A stretch of DNA of 64,000 bases from Bacillota bacterium (GCA_016293805.1 JAEDDI010000002.1:39995-103994); one strand, 5' to 3'. Shown: positions 52,013 through 61,758, counted from the stretch's first letter. The notes: generated from the letters alone by a model not told the origin. Made by a program: numbers and translations.

Positions 52013-52441
52013 ATGAGTATTAAACAGTTATCGGTCTTTGTTGAAAACAAAGCAGGAAAGCTCAAGGAAATAACAGATATAATAGCGTCGGCAGATATCG
52101 ATATACGCGCAATGTCAATAGCTGACACTAAGGAATTCGGTATACTCAGAGTTATCGTAAACGATATCGACAGGGCAAAACAGGTCCTTGAAGATGACGG
52201 ACTTGTTCTTTCAGTGACAGATGTGCTGGGAATAAGGCTTGAGGACAGACCCGGCGGACTTGCTTCCATAATGGGAACTCTTTCCGAAATCGGTGTCAAC
52301 ATCGAATACATGTACGCATTCCTTACCAGGACAGAAAATGCATACCTTGTAGTAAGAGTTGCGGATGCCGAGACAACAGGACAGGCACTTGAAGCAAAAG
52401 GAATAATGCTTCTTACAGACGAAGACATCAGAAATATGTAA
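52013..52441 (+). CDS. Tandem ACT-domain protein
   Basis: The 142-residue protein consists of two ACT domains: LSVFVENKAGKLKEITDII with IRAMSIAD, and GIRLEDRPGGLASIMGTLSE with GVNIEYMYAFL. ACT domains bind amino acids; this one probably senses an aromatic amino acid and regulates the adjacent CoA ligase or its partner oxidoreductase. AGGAGG precedes the ATG. It ends the operon, with a terminator 10 nt later. Confidence 0.9.
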   Translation: MSIKQLSVFVENKAGKLKEITDIIASADIDIRAMSIADTKEFGILRVIVNDIDRAKQVLEDDGLVLSVTDVLGIRLEDRPGGLASIMGTLSEIGVNIEYMYAFLTRTENAYLVVRVADAETTGQALEAKGIMLLTDEDIRNM

Positions 52442-52451
52442 CGCATTTACA

Positions 52452-52484
52452 GCATGCCCTGCAGTTTGCAGGGCATGTTTTTCT
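52452..52484 (+). terminator. Terminator after the paaK-ACT operon
   Basis: GCATGCCCTGCA-GTT-TGCAGGGCATG then TTTTTC. Confidence 0.88.
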
Positions 52485-52550
52485 CTCTATGGTTTGTTTT
52501 TGAATTACATAAAATTCTTTAAAAATTTGTTCTTTTTTAATAAATCCCCC

Positions 52551-52579
52551 TTGACAATACTTATAATAGCACTTAAAAT
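52551..52579 (+). promoter_or_regulatory. Promoter of the leu operon
   Basis: TTGACA (52551-52556) and TAAAAT (52574-52579) with a 17-nt spacer. Transcription starts near 52586, just before the leader peptide. Confidence 0.7.
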
Positions 52580-52617
52580 AGCATTAACGATTTACAAAGA
52601 AAGGAGAATTTGATTTA

Positions 52618-52656
52618 ATGTTATTATTATTAGGCCTAGAACTCTTAAAGCTGTGA
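52618..52656 (+). CDS. leuL: Leucine-rich leader peptide of leuACDB
   Basis: A 12-codon frame, MLLLLGLELLKL, has eight leucine codons (TTA four times in a row, then CTA, CTC, TTA, CTG). AAGGAG stands 11 nt upstream of its ATG. It lies between the leu promoter and a terminator 61 nt downstream, the layout of a leucine attenuator. A ribosome stalled for Leu-tRNA would change folding downstream. A 6-bp pairing of TAGAAC (52637-52642) with GTTCTA (52722-52727, in the terminator) is one possible alternative, but a full antiterminator is not obvious. Confidence 0.8.
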   Translation: MLLLLGLELLKL

Positions 52657-52716
52657 TAATATAATATTAATGTACTCAGATTCTCGGAAAATATGATATA
52701 TAGTTATGGTTACAAT

Positions 52717-52749
52717 ACCCTGTTCTATTTTGCGTGAACAGGGTTTTTT
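52717..52749 (+). terminator. Attenuator terminator before leuA
   Basis: ACCCTGTTC and GAACAGGGT form a 9-bp stem with loop TATTTTGCGT, followed by six T, 22 nt before the leuA start. Confidence 0.85.
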
Positions 52750-52770
52750 ATGCAGAAAGGACGTATTAGA

Positions 52771-54486
52771 ATGAGTGAAAAAAAAGGAATGCCAAATCAC
52801 GTAAAGTACAGACCGGGCTATTTTATGCCCCCTGAAAAATCAACAAGCTGGGTAGACAGAGAATACATGGACAAAGCGCCAAGATGGTGCAGTGTGGATC
52901 TCAGAGACGGCAATCAGGCCCTTATAGTTCCCATGAGCCTTGATGAAAAAGTTGAATTTTTCCAGTTCTTATGCGAAATAGGATTCAAGGAGATAGAAGT
53001 AGGATTTCCTGCAGCATCTGAAACAGAATACACTTTCCTTCGTACACTGATTGAAAACAACCTTATACCGGATGACGTTACAATTCAGGTTCTCACTCAG
53101 TCAAGGGAACACATCATTGCAAAAACTTTTGCTTCTCTTGAAGGCGTAAAGAACGCGGTTGTTCATTTATACAATTCAACATCGGTGGCACAGAGAAATC
53201 AGGTGTTCAGAGCATCAAAAGATGAAGTCAAGAAGATTGCAACAGACGGAGCAGTTCTTGTTAAAGAATACGCAGACAGTTTCCCCGGAGACACACACTT
53301 CACATTTGAGTATTCTCCTGAAAGCTTCACAGGTACAGAAATCGACTATGCACTTGAAGTCTGCAATGCGGTTATCGATATATGGAAGCCGTCGGCAGAA
53401 AGAGAGACAATAATCAACCTTCCTGCAACAGTAGAAATGTCAATGCCTCACGTATACGCGCAGCAGATTGAATACATGAGCAAAAACCTTCACTGCAGAG
53501 AACATGTTTCGCTTTCACTTCATCCTCACAATGACAGAGGAACAGCTGTTGCGGCATGTGAGCTTGGTATGCTTGCAGGCGGAGACCGTGTTGAAGGCAC
53601 TCTTTTCGGAAACGGCGAAAGAACAGGAAATGTTGACATAGTAACAGTTGCCATGAATCTGTTCTCACACGGCGTCGATCCTGAGCTTGACTTTTCTGAT
53701 ATGCCTAAGGTAGCTGCCGCATACGAGAAATTCAACGATCTTAAGGTCAATCCAAGGCAGCCGTATGGAGGATCCCTTGTATTTGCCGCATTCTCAGGCT
53801 CCCATCAGGATGCCATCGCCAAGGGAATGCACTACAAGGAAGATAACAACCAGCCTTACTGGGACTGCCCTTACCTTCTCATAGATCCGCATGATGTCGG
53901 AAGAGAATACGAAGCAGATGTTATCCGTATCAACAGTCAGTCAGGAAAGGGCGGTGTAGCATACGTTCTTGAAACCAACTACGGTTACGACATTCCTAAG
54001 AAGATGAGAGAGGAAATCGGATACCTTATGAAGCATATTTCAGATGAGGGTCACAGAGAGCTTACCCCTTCCGAAATACACCTTATCTTTACAAAGGAAT
54101 ACATTAACAGAAAAGACAAATTCGCAATAGACGATGCAACATTTGTCAAGCTTCCTAAATCATCAAGCCTTGGTGATAACGGCATGGAGGCAACAGTTGA
54201 TGTAATCATCAAAGGTGAGACATTTAAACTCAAGGGTAAGGGAAACGGCCGTCTGGATGCTGTTATGAACGCTCTCCGTCAGGGACCTTACAGACTTGAC
54301 TATGAATTTGTAACTTACCACGAACACGCCCTTGAATCAGAATCAAACTCCAGAGCAGCATCATACGTCGCAATCGCAAAGGACAGCAAGCTGTACTGGG
54401 GTGTAGGTGTTCACAACGATATCATTTATGCATCGCTTAACGCACTTTCATGTGCAATCAACAGAGCATTAACGGAGGAAGAATAA
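52771..54486 (+). CDS. leuA: 2-isopropylmalate synthase
   Basis: LeuA condenses acetyl-CoA with 2-oxoisovalerate, the first step of leucine synthesis. The 571-residue protein belongs to the longer LeuA type common in Actinobacteria and Clostridia. It has [76 protein letters not shown], and a C-terminal leucine-sensing domain (about 430-570). The ATG at 52771 is preferred, with AAAGGA upstream; the ATG at 52750 is inside the terminator T-run. It ends 1 nt before the leuC start. Confidence 0.95.
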   Translation: MSEKKGMPNHVKYRPGYFMPPEKSTSWVDREYMDKAPRWCSVDLRDGNQALIVPMSLDEKVEFFQFLCEIGFKEIEVGFPAASETEYTFLRTLIENNLIPDDVTIQVLTQSREHIIAKTFASLEGVKNAVVHLYNSTSVAQRNQVFRASKDEVKKIATDGAVLVKEYADSFPGDTHFTFEYSPESFTGTEIDYALEVCNAVIDIWKPSAERETIINLPATVEMSMPHVYAQQIEYMSKNLHCREHVSLSLHPHNDRGTAVAACELGMLAGGDRVEGTLFGNGERTGNVDIVTVAMNLFSHGVDPELDFSDMPKVAAAYEKFNDLKVNPRQPYGGSLVFAAFSGSHQDAIAKGMHYKEDNNQPYWDCPYLLIDPHDVGREYEADVIRINSQSGKGGVAYVLETNYGYDIPKKMREEIGYLMKHISDEGHRELTPSEIHLIFTKEYINRKDKFAIDDATFVKLPKSSSLGDNGMEATVDVIIKGETFKLKGKGNGRLDAVMNALRQGPYRLDYEFVTYHEHALESESNSRAASYVAIAKDSKLYWGVGVHNDIIYASLNALSCAINRALTEEE

Positions 54487-54487
54487 T

Positions 54488-55750
54488 ATGGGAATGACAA
54501 TGACACAGAAGATTCTTGCCGATCACGCAGGACTTGAGAGCGTCAAGGCAGGTCAGCTTATAAACGCAAGACTTGACATGGTCCTTGCCAATGACATAAC
54601 TGCTCCTGTAGCAATCAATGAATTCGAAAAGGCAGGATTTGAATCTGTATTTGACAATGAGAAAATAGCCCTTGTAATGGACCATTTCACACCAAACAAG
54701 GATATTAAGGCGGCACAGCAGTGTCTCAAGACAAGAATCTTCGCCAGAAAACATAATATTAAACATTTTTACGATGTCGGCAACATGGGAGTCGAGCATG
54801 CACTTTTGCCTGAACAGGGCATAGTTGCAGCAGGCGAAGCCATTATCGGAGCAGATTCCCACACCTGCACATACGGTGCCCTCGGGGCATTCTCTACAGG
54901 AATGGGGTCAACTGATATCGCTGCAGGAATGGCAACAGGACAGGCATGGTTCAAGATTCCTTCCGCTATCAGAGTTGTTCTCACAGGTAAACCAGGAAAA
55001 TACGTAAGCGGCAAGGATGTCATTCTCCACCTTATAGGTATGATAGGCGTTGACGGCGCCCTTTACAAGTCACTGGAATTCATGGGAGACGGTCTTGCTT
55101 CACTTACAATGGAAGACAGACTGTGCATCTCAAACATGGCAATCGAAGCAGGAGCAAAAAACGGTATCTTCATGGTTGATGATATAACAAGAGAATACAT
55201 GAACGGCAGAGTCAGCAGAGACTATAAAGTGTTTGAGCCTGACGATGACGCAGAGTACGAAAAGACAGTTGAAATTGACCTTTCAGAATTGAAACCGACA
55301 GTTGCATTTCCTCATCTTCCTGAAAACACCAGAGAAATCGGCACATTTGATCCTGTCAGAATTGACCAGGTTGTAATCGGTTCATGTACGAACGGAAGAA
55401 TCGAAGATATGGCGACAGCTGCCGAAATTCTCAGAGGGAAACACATTGCACAGGATGTGAGAGGAATCGTCATACCGGCAACTCAGACAGTCTACAAAGA
55501 ATGCATAAAACGCGGATATCTTGACATCTTCATCGACGCAGGCTGCGTAGTATCAACACCGACATGCGGCCCTTGCCTTGGAGGCTATATGGGTATTCTT
55601 GCCGAAGGGGAAAAATGCGTTGCGACAACCAACAGAAACTTCGTTGGAAGAATGGGACACGTCGATTCGGAAATCTATCTTGCATCACCTGCAGTCGCAG
55701 CGGCATCGGCTATTACAGGATACATCACTGACCCTAAGGAGGTAGAATAA
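54488..55750 (+). CDS. leuC: 3-isopropylmalate dehydratase large subunit
   Basis: LeuC isomerises 2-isopropylmalate using a [4Fe-4S] cluster. The 420-residue protein has the motifs [39 protein letters not shown] (with a cluster cysteine) and [18 protein letters not shown] (two cluster cysteines). It is of the shorter HacA/LeuC-2 type. It is followed directly by leuD. Confidence 0.96.
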   Translation: MGMTMTQKILADHAGLESVKAGQLINARLDMVLANDITAPVAINEFEKAGFESVFDNEKIALVMDHFTPNKDIKAAQQCLKTRIFARKHNIKHFYDVGNMGVEHALLPEQGIVAAGEAIIGADSHTCTYGALGAFSTGMGSTDIAAGMATGQAWFKIPSAIRVVLTGKPGKYVSGKDVILHLIGMIGVDGALYKSLEFMGDGLASLTMEDRLCISNMAIEAGAKNGIFMVDDITREYMNGRVSRDYKVFEPDDDAEYEKTVEIDLSELKPTVAFPHLPENTREIGTFDPVRIDQVVIGSCTNGRIEDMATAAEILRGKHIAQDVRGIVIPATQTVYKECIKRGYLDIFIDAGCVVSTPTCGPCLGGYMGILAEGEKCVATTNRNFVGRMGHVDSEIYLASPAVAAASAITGYITDPKEVE

Positions 55751-56230
55751 ATGAAAGTTAACGGATCAGCTCACAAATACGGCGACAATGTCGATACAGA
55801 CGTTATAATCCCTGCAAGATATCTTAATACTCAGGATCATAAAGAACTCGCTTCCCACTGCATGGAGGACATAGATAAAGACTTCGTAAACAGCGTTAAT
55901 GATGGTGATATCATGGTTGCAGGATACAATTTCGGATGCGGTTCATCAAGAGAGCATGCACCTATCGCGATCAAGGCATCGGGAATATCATGCGTAATCG
56001 CAAAGACTTTTGCCAGAATATTCTACAGAAACGCAATCAACATAGGGCTCGCAATTCTTGAGTGTCCTGATGCGGCTGAAAACATCAAAGCAGGCGATAA
56101 AATTGAAGTCGATTTTGAAACAGGAGTTATTACAAATGTAACCAGAGGAGAAGAATACAAGGCTATGCCTTTCCCTGAATTCATAAACAATATCATAAAC
56201 AAGGGTGGACTTCTCAATTCCATCAAATAG
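55751..56230 (+). CDS. leuD: 3-isopropylmalate dehydratase small subunit
   Basis: The 159-residue swivel-domain subunit pairs with LeuC. It has [39 protein letters not shown] and [14 protein letters not shown]. The ATG comes straight after the leuC stop, consistent with equal production. It is of the short LeuD type. Confidence 0.96.
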   Translation: MKVNGSAHKYGDNVDTDVIIPARYLNTQDHKELASHCMEDIDKDFVNSVNDGDIMVAGYNFGCGSSREHAPIAIKASGISCVIAKTFARIFYRNAINIGLAILECPDAAENIKAGDKIEVDFETGVITNVTRGEEYKAMPFPEFINNIINKGGLLNSIK

Positions 56231-56238
56231 GAGGCAGT

Positions 56239-57300
56239 ATGAACTATAAAATTACAGTATTACCAGGCGACGGAATCGGTCCTGAAGTTGTCGGGGAAGC
56301 GCTCAAGGTTTTAGATAAAGTGGGGGAAAAATTCGGACACACCTTTGAATTCGACCACCAGCTCATAGGAGGAAGTGCAATAGATGCGACAGGCGAAGGT
56401 CTTCCTCAGGCCACAATAGACAGCGCCAGATCATCAGATGCAGTATTTCTCGGAGCTGTAGGCGGCCCTAAATGGGATGCGCTTCCGGGAGACAAAAGAC
56501 CTGAAAAGGCCCTTCTCGGAATCAGAAAAGAACTCGGTCTTTTTGCCAATCTCCGTCCTGCAATTATGTTTGATGAACTCAAGGATGCCTGCCCTCTTAA
56601 ACCCGAGAAGGTTGAAGGCGGACTCGACATTCTTGTTGTAAGAGAACTCACAGGAGGTATATACTTCGGTGAAAGAGGATACAGGGATGAGAATACAGCC
56701 TACGATGTAGAAGAGTATTCCGTTTATGAAATAGAGAGAATTGCCGAAATCGCATTCGATATGGCGATGAAACGAAACAGAAAATTAACAAGTGTCGACA
56801 AGGCAAACGTTCTTGAAAGCTCCAGATTATGGCGGAAAACAGTCGCGAAAGTTGCGGAAAAATATCCGGAAGTGACTCTCGAGAACTTCTATGTTGATAA
56901 CTGTGCAATGCAGCTTGTGTACAACCCTAAGCAGTTCGATGTAATCCTTACAAGCAATATATTCGGTGACATTCTTTCAGATGAAGCCAGCATGATAACA
57001 GGATCACTTGGTATGCTTCCGTCAGCAAGCCTTGCAACAGGCAATTTCGGTCTTTATGAACCTGTTCACGGATCAGCTCCGGATATTGCAGGAACAGGCA
57101 AGGCCAATCCTATGGCAACAATCCTTTCGGCTGCAATGATGCTAAAATACACTTTCGGCCTTTCCAGAGAATCAGAAGCAGTAGAAAACGCAGTTAAGAA
57201 AGTCCTTTCAAAGGGATACAGAACAGGTGATATAATGTCAGAAGGAAAGACATTATGCACTACATCTGAAATCGGTGATTTAATCACATCAAACATATAA
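56239..57300 (+). CDS. leuB: 3-isopropylmalate dehydrogenase
   Basis: LeuB oxidises and decarboxylates 3-isopropylmalate with NAD+. The 353-residue protein has [37 protein letters not shown], the catalytic [28 protein letters not shown] and the cofactor segment [20 protein letters not shown]. It ends the leuACDB operon. Confidence 0.97.
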   Translation: MNYKITVLPGDGIGPEVVGEALKVLDKVGEKFGHTFEFDHQLIGGSAIDATGEGLPQATIDSARSSDAVFLGAVGGPKWDALPGDKRPEKALLGIRKELGLFANLRPAIMFDELKDACPLKPEKVEGGLDILVVRELTGGIYFGERGYRDENTAYDVEEYSVYEIERIAEIAFDMAMKRNRKLTSVDKANVLESSRLWRKTVAKVAEKYPEVTLENFYVDNCAMQLVYNPKQFDVILTSNIFGDILSDEASMITGSLGMLPSASLATGNFGLYEPVHGSAPDIAGTGKANPMATILSAAMMLKYTFGLSRESEAVENAVKKVLSKGYRTGDIMSEGKTLCTTSEIGDLITSNI

Positions 57301-57307
57301 CTGAACC

Positions 57308-57333
57308 TGAGGGAGCTTATGCTCCCTCAATTA
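57308..57333 (+). terminator. Terminator after leuB
   Basis: TGAGGGAGC-TTAT-GCTCCCTCA with a weak T tail, between leuB and the folT promoter. Confidence 0.7.
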
Positions 57334-57362
57334 TTGCAATTTCACCGCAAATGAAGTATAAT
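57334..57362 (+). promoter_or_regulatory. Promoter of folT
   Basis: TTGCAA (57334-57339) and TATAAT (57357-57362) with a 17-nt spacer, directly before the riboswitch. Confidence 0.7.
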
Positions 57363-57368
57363 GAGACT

Positions 57369-57460
57369 GCGTAGAGTAGGTATTGCGCGTTAAGTACCAT
57401 AGGATGGGATGTTGCCTATGGGCGAAGGCTTAGCCGCGGTGCAATGCCGCGTCCGCTACT
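57369..57460 (+). promoter_or_regulatory. Tetrahydrofolate riboswitch
   Basis: The aptamer matches the THF class: GTAGAGTAGGTATTGCGCGTT, shortened here to GAGTAGGTATTGCGCG, then AAGTACCATAGGATGGGATG, GCCTATGGGCGAAGGC, GCCGCGGTGCAATGCC and GCGTCCGCTAC. It lies 60 nt before a folate transporter gene. A stem CTACACT/AGTGTAG (about 57457-57487) and CTCTTT opposite AAAGAG near the ribosome-binding site suggest control of translation start. Confidence 0.93.
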
Positions 57461-57521
57461 ACACTGAACTTCTTGCTCTTTAGTGTAGTTATCTACGACT
57501 AAAAGAGAAAGGAGTATTTTT

Positions 57522-58043
57522 ATGAGAAAAATCAGAACAGCAGATCTGGTTATTATGGCGTTTCTTATCGCTCTTGAAATAGTTCTTACCAGATTCTGCA
57601 GTATTAACACCCCTATACTTCGTATAGGCTTCGGTTTTCTTCCTGTGGCAATGCTTGGCATTATGTACGGACCCATATGCGCAGGCATATGTTACGCCAT
57701 AGGAGACGTGCTTGGTATGCTCATTTTTCCTACAGGTGCTTTCTTCCCGGGATTTACCCTCACAGCCCTGCTGACCGGGCTTGTGTACGGATTCTTCCTG
57801 CACAACAGAGAAATCACATGGAAAACATGCATACTGCCATGTGCAGTGGTAATACTTGTCATCAACTTCCTGCTTGATACATTCTGGCTTACCATACTGA
57901 TGGGAGAAGGGTTTTTTGCACTGCTGCCTACCAGAATCCTGAAATGTGTCGTGATGCTTCCTGTCCAGGTAATTCTCATTCCGCTTATCTGGAACAGAGT
58001 ATTTTCACACATACCTCAGATTAAAGCTCGCAAGACCGTATGA
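57522..58043 (+). CDS. folT: Folate ECF transporter substrate-binding subunit
   Basis: The 173-residue protein has six membrane helices and the FolT-type start ADLVIMAFLIALEIVLTRF followed by INTPILRIGFGFLPVAMLG. It binds folate and works with a shared ECF energy module encoded elsewhere. The GGAG site at 57511 precedes the ATG by 8 nt. The THF riboswitch upstream confirms the substrate class. It is a single-gene unit. Confidence 0.93.
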   Translation: MRKIRTADLVIMAFLIALEIVLTRFCSINTPILRIGFGFLPVAMLGIMYGPICAGICYAIGDVLGMLIFPTGAFFPGFTLTALLTGLVYGFFLHNREITWKTCILPCAVVILVINFLLDTFWLTILMGEGFFALLPTRILKCVVMLPVQVILIPLIWNRVFSHIPQIKARKTV

Positions 58044-58048
58044 AAAAA

Positions 58049-58077
58049 ACGGGACAGACTGTAAATGTCTGTCCCGT
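58049..58077. terminator. Bidirectional terminator
   Basis: ACGGGACAGAC and GTCTGTCCCGT form an 11-bp stem with loop TGTAAAT, between folT and the convergent flavodiiron gene. Confidence 0.85.
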
Positions 58078-58091
58078 ATCTGTTATTCATT

Positions 58092-60605
58092 CTATTTCAT
58101 TACTTCCCTGAATGTAAGTCCTCTATCTATTGCATCTGTCATTTCTGCCATCTTGGAAGTATCTCCAATGAGTATTACACCCTTGATTCTGTTATTATGG
58201 AAGTAGTATTTTTCATAAGTCTTTCTCTGATTGTCTCTGAATTCAACAGTTCTGAACTGCTTGTCCGGCTCCTTGCCATTTGTTCCCAGCGAGAAAATAC
58301 TTGTATTGAAAGCATTGATTGAAAGTGACGCACCAAGCGGAGTATACGAAATATCTTCGCCAGCAGCCTGCGCACCAGCTATTCTTCCTGTCTCTGCAGC
58401 CTGTGCCCAGAATGCCTGAGGAGCTCCGTTTACCATACAGCAGTCACCGCATGCATAAACATCTTCAACGTTTGTTTTCATATTTTCATCAACTGCAACG
58501 AACTTGTCAACAAATATTCCGGATTCTTCAGCAACTGCAGTGTTCGGTCTCATTCCTGTCGACATTACCACAAGCTGTGCAGGGAATTCTCTTCCGTCTG
58601 AAAGAACAACCGCATCATCTGTAATTTCTGAAATCATTGCACCTGTAACAACATTTATTCCGGACGCATTTACAATATCCTCAAGCATCTGAGATGCAGG
58701 ATCGTCAAGCTGTTTCGGAAGAAGTCCCGGAGCTGTTTCAAGAACAGTAACATCATATCCGCCTTTCTTGAGTTCCCATGCTCCTTCAAGACCCATTACA
58801 CCGCCTCCAATACATACAACCTGTGAAGTCGAAGGAAGAATTCCCTTAACTTTATCTGTATCTGCGATGTTTCTGATTGTAACAACATGATCCTTATCAG
58901 AACCCTTGATAGGAGGAACAAAACACCTTGCTCCAAGTGAATAAATCAGCTTGTCATATTTAAAGCTTTCATTACCGCAGATTACCATCTTCTTTGCAGT
59001 GTCTATCTTCTCAACTCTGGTCTCATATACCATGAATACTCTGTTGTCATCGTACCACTGCGGAGCTTCTATGGAAAGGCTGTTGTCAGAAAAATCCGAA
59101 AGAAGTGCCTTTGTGAGCATAGGCCTGTTGTATGGTACGTATTTTTCATCAGTTATAATCGTGATAATCGCCGAACTGTTTCTCTCACGGATTGCCTTTG
59201 CAGCATTATACGCAGCCGGACCGCCTCCGAGTATAACAAATTTTTCATCGGTATCTTTTCTAAAATCAGTATCTGTTCCTTCAACAGGCACAAACTTGTC
59301 CGGTCCTACGCCGCATACAGGGCAAGCTTCAAGAGATGCATCAAATACCTCGCCGCATACCATGCACTTAACATATGCTTTACCGCCTGATGAAGACTTC
59401 TTCGCCTTCTTTCCTGTAAGAAGCACACATCCGAAATTGTATCCGAAATCATATGCGTCTATGAGTTCAGCTTCACTTGGTTTGAATCTTACTCTAAACC
59501 CTTCGAGAACATTCATGTTAAGCTGCTTCAGTCTTTCGATGATGTGAGGAACACCTTCTCCACTCCATCCGTAACTTCCGAATGCGCTTGCAAGTCTGCC
59601 CTTATGTGTAGGAGGGAACATAGAAAGAGTCAGCTCCCATATAGGCGCCAATGCTTCACCTACTATTGTAGGTGTACCTAAAAGAATACCGTCTGCAACC
59701 GCTATATCTTCAAGAACAGCAGATTTGTCGTCAGTAACCATGTCGTACATGTGAAGTTCCAGATCTCCGCTGTCTCTCAATCCCTCTGCAATTTTCTCTG
59801 CAAGAAGACCGGTATATCCATATGCGCTTACATACGGCATCACAACAAGTTTCTTTGACGGTTTTCTGATTTCACACCATTCTCTGTATTTGCCTAATAT
59901 ATCCTCTGTACTGTCAAGCACAGGACCATGTCCCGGACAGATCATGTCGATATCAAGGGTGTCAACCTTCTCAAGAGCCCTCACCATATACGGGTTCTTA
60001 AAAGGTCCTATGATATTATCGAAATAGTATTTTGTTGCACGTGCATATCCTTCTTCATCTGTAACAGTGCTTCTGAGAATACCCTCATGCGCGAAGTGTG
60101 ATCCAAACGAGTCACAGGTTACAAGCACTCTGTCCTCTTCAATATACGTATACATTGTATCAGGCCAGTGAAGATTAGGAAGTACACAGAATCTCAAAGT
60201 CTTGTCCCCTAAGGAAAGTGTGTCTCCATCCTTTACTGCAATGCTTCTGAAATCACAGTTTGCAATCTCTTTCAGGAAGCTGATTGCAGTTCCTGTTCCG
60301 ACAACAGATGCTCTCGGGTTAAGCTCCAGAATTTTCGCTATGCTGCCTGCATGGTCAGGTTCTGTATGATCCATCACAATATAGTCGATATTCCCGAGCA
60401 CTCCAAGTTCCTCAAGCGAAGCCCTGTACTCATCCCAGAATTTCTCCTTGGCAGTTTCAAAAAGAACTGTCTTCTCGCTCCCCTTCAAAATATATGAGTT
60501 GTATGTTGTTCCAAATTCTGTGTGCATTATAATATCAAATGTTCTAAGCTGCGGGTCCTGCACGCCTGTCCAGATAAGAGAATCATTTAACTTCAAAGTC
60601 TTCAT
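58092..60605 (-). CDS. Flavodiiron protein fused to rubredoxin and NADH:rubredoxin reductase
   Basis: The 837-residue cytosolic protein combines a complete electron chain for reducing O2 or NO to water or N2O. Residues 1-250 are the diiron domain with all ligands: MDHTEPDHAGSIA, NLHWPDTMYTY, VTCDSFGSHFA and ICPGHGPV. Residues 255-400 are a flavodoxin (VVMPYVSAYGYTGLLAEKIA). About 405-440 is a rubredoxin (CMVCGEVFD...CPVCG). From about 455 on is an FAD- and NAD-binding reductase (VILGGGPAAYNAAKAIRERN, IGGGVMGLEGAWELKKGGYD, VYACGDCCM). This matches the rare multi-domain flavodiiron class known from Syntrophomonas and relatives. It is a single gene with its own promoter, for oxygen or NO defence. 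Confidence 0.93.
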   Translation of the reverse strand: MKTLKLNDSLIWTGVQDPQLRTFDIIMHTEFGTTYNSYILKGSEKTVLFETAKEKFWDEYRASLEELGVLGNIDYIVMDHTEPDHAGSIAKILELNPRASVVGTGTAISFLKEIANCDFRSIAVKDGDTLSLGDKTLRFCVLPNLHWPDTMYTYIEEDRVLVTCDSFGSHFAHEGILRSTVTDEEGYARATKYYFDNIIGPFKNPYMVRALEKVDTLDIDMICPGHGPVLDSTEDILGKYREWCEIRKPSKKLVVMPYVSAYGYTGLLAEKIAEGLRDSGDLELHMYDMVTDDKSAVLEDIAVADGILLGTPTIVGEALAPIWELTLSMFPPTHKGRLASAFGSYGWSGEGVPHIIERLKQLNMNVLEGFRVRFKPSEAELIDAYDFGYNFGCVLLTGKKAKKSSSGGKAYVKCMVCGEVFDASLEACPVCGVGPDKFVPVEGTDTDFRKDTDEKFVILGGGPAAYNAAKAIRERNSSAIITIITDEKYVPYNRPMLTKALLSDFSDNSLSIEAPQWYDDNRVFMVYETRVEKIDTAKKMVICGNESFKYDKLIYSLGARCFVPPIKGSDKDHVVTIRNIADTDKVKGILPSTSQVVCIGGGVMGLEGAWELKKGGYDVTVLETAPGLLPKQLDDPASQMLEDIVNASGINVVTGAMISEITDDAVVLSDGREFPAQLVVMSTGMRPNTAVAEESGIFVDKFVAVDENMKTNVEDVYACGDCCMVNGAPQAFWAQAAETGRIAGAQAAGEDISYTPLGASLSINAFNTSIFSLGTNGKEPDKQFRTVEFRDNQRKTYEKYYFHNNRIKGVILIGDTSKMAEMTDAIDRGLTFREVMK

Positions 60606-60637
60606 AGTTTTCCTCCTTACTCGATTCTTAACTGTGT

Positions 60638-60666
60638 ATTATCAGAATATCATAATTTTCTGACAA
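60638..60666 (-). promoter_or_regulatory. Promoter of the flavodiiron gene
   Basis: On the minus strand TTGTCA (60666-60661) and GATAAT (60643-60638) with a 17-nt spacer; the start codon is about 25 nt after the start of transcription. Confidence 0.65.
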
Positions 60667-60695
60667 ATGGTATCGCAAATGCTACAATATATACA

Positions 60696-60720
60696 AAAAC
60701 GAGGCTTTCGCCCCGTTATT
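60696..60720 (-). terminator. Terminator after the thrC operon
   Basis: On the minus strand AACGGGGC-GAAA-GCCTCGTT then TTTGT, just after the last gene of the operon. Confidence 0.75.
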
Positions 60721-60721
60721 A

Positions 60722-61180
60722 TCACTGATTCGCATCTTTCTGAGCTTTCTCTACTCTTTTTCTGTCTGAAACAATTCTTGACACACGTTCGCCAAGTCTG
60801 TAGAATTCCTCAGTATCGAATCCGTCCAGATTTTCAATGCCGAATAATTCATCATACTTAAGAATGCTCTTTCTTCCTGCTTCGTCCCTTATATTTCTAA
60901 GCGTACATGTTGTATAAAACGCATGGGCATTCTTCAGGTTGTAACCCTTGTAGTCCCTGTCCGAAACAAAACAGCTGTAGATATAGTCATCCTCAGTGAT
61001 GCCCGATTCATCAGGATTCTCCTCGTATTTTTCGGCAATCATCCTCTCTTCGGATACCTTTCTGTCCTCTCTGGCTGTCTCATATCCTCTCGCTCTGGTT
61101 CTGCCCTTACCCCTTATAAGGCCGACAACAACCATTATTACAAATATGACAATAAAAAACTTAAGTATCATGAAAATCAT
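60722..61180 (-). CDS. Small membrane-anchored protein, unknown
   Basis: I do not recognise this 152-residue protein. It has one N-terminal membrane helix (residues 1-23), a short basic stretch (RGKGRTRARG), then an acidic and helical cytoplasmic or surface domain. No catalytic motif is visible. The start codon overlaps the Nudix stop (ATGA) with GGAGG upstream, so it is translationally coupled as the last gene of the thrC operon. Confidence 0.65.
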   Translation of the reverse strand: MIFMILKFFIVIFVIMVVVGLIRGKGRTRARGYETAREDRKVSEERMIAEKYEENPDESGITEDDYIYSCFVSDRDYKGYNLKNAHAFYTTCTLRNIRDEAGRKSILKYDELFGIENLDGFDTEEFYRLGERVSRIVSDRKRVEKAQKDANQ

Positions 61181-61758
61181 CTTGTTCCTCCTGAAAGCTT
61201 CGATATCAGCTTGCCGTAAATTCTTTCAATCATCCATTTTTCAGTGGAAATTTCACCAATCCTGTCCATATCAAACCAGCCTACTGCAGAGTTTTCATCC
61301 TTCTTTACCCGCAGCGCATCATTTTCATCAGCTTCCATAAGATATGTGACATTGAAATGGACATGTGAAGGCACATATTCTCCGTGTTTTTCGTGGCCAT
61401 CCACAGTTATTATCTCTATCGAAAATATTTCTCCTGAAACAGGTCTCAGATGCTCAATACCCGTTTCTTCCTTTGCCTCTCTCACCGCCGTCTCAAGGAG
61501 GTTCTCCTCTCCGTCGGCATGACCTCCGGTCCATGACCAGGAATCATAGATGTTGTGATAGACAAGAAGCGTCTTCGTTCTTTCCCTGTTTACAATCCAG
61601 GACGATGCGGTGAAATGATATAGATAGCTGTCTCTGAAAAAGCATGTTCTGCCGCAGCTTTCAAGACATGATATCATTATCTTTCTGTCACTTGCCTCCT
61701 GCTCACACGATGGAACATATTCTCTAAGAGACTGAAGAAGATCAGCCTGCCCTTCCAT
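61177..61758 (-). CDS. NUDIX hydrolase
   Basis: The 193-residue protein has the Nudix box GGHADGEENLLETAVREAKEETG (residues cited in part: GGHADGE then REAKEETG), which binds the metal for cleaving a nucleoside-diphosphate-type bond. The pattern with a long N-terminal extension fits ADP-ribose-type or general clean-up hydrolases, but the substrate is unknown. The ATG at 61758 overlaps the small membrane gene by 17 nt; a TTG two codons earlier is also possible. Confidence 0.85.
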   Translation of the reverse strand: MEGQADLLQSLREYVPSCEQEASDRKIMISCLESCGRTCFFRDSYLYHFTASSWIVNRERTKTLLVYHNIYDSWSWTGGHADGEENLLETAVREAKEETGIEHLRPVSGEIFSIEIITVDGHEKHGEYVPSHVHFNVTYLMEADENDALRVKKDENSAVGWFDMDRIGEISTEKWMIERIYGKLISKLSGGTR

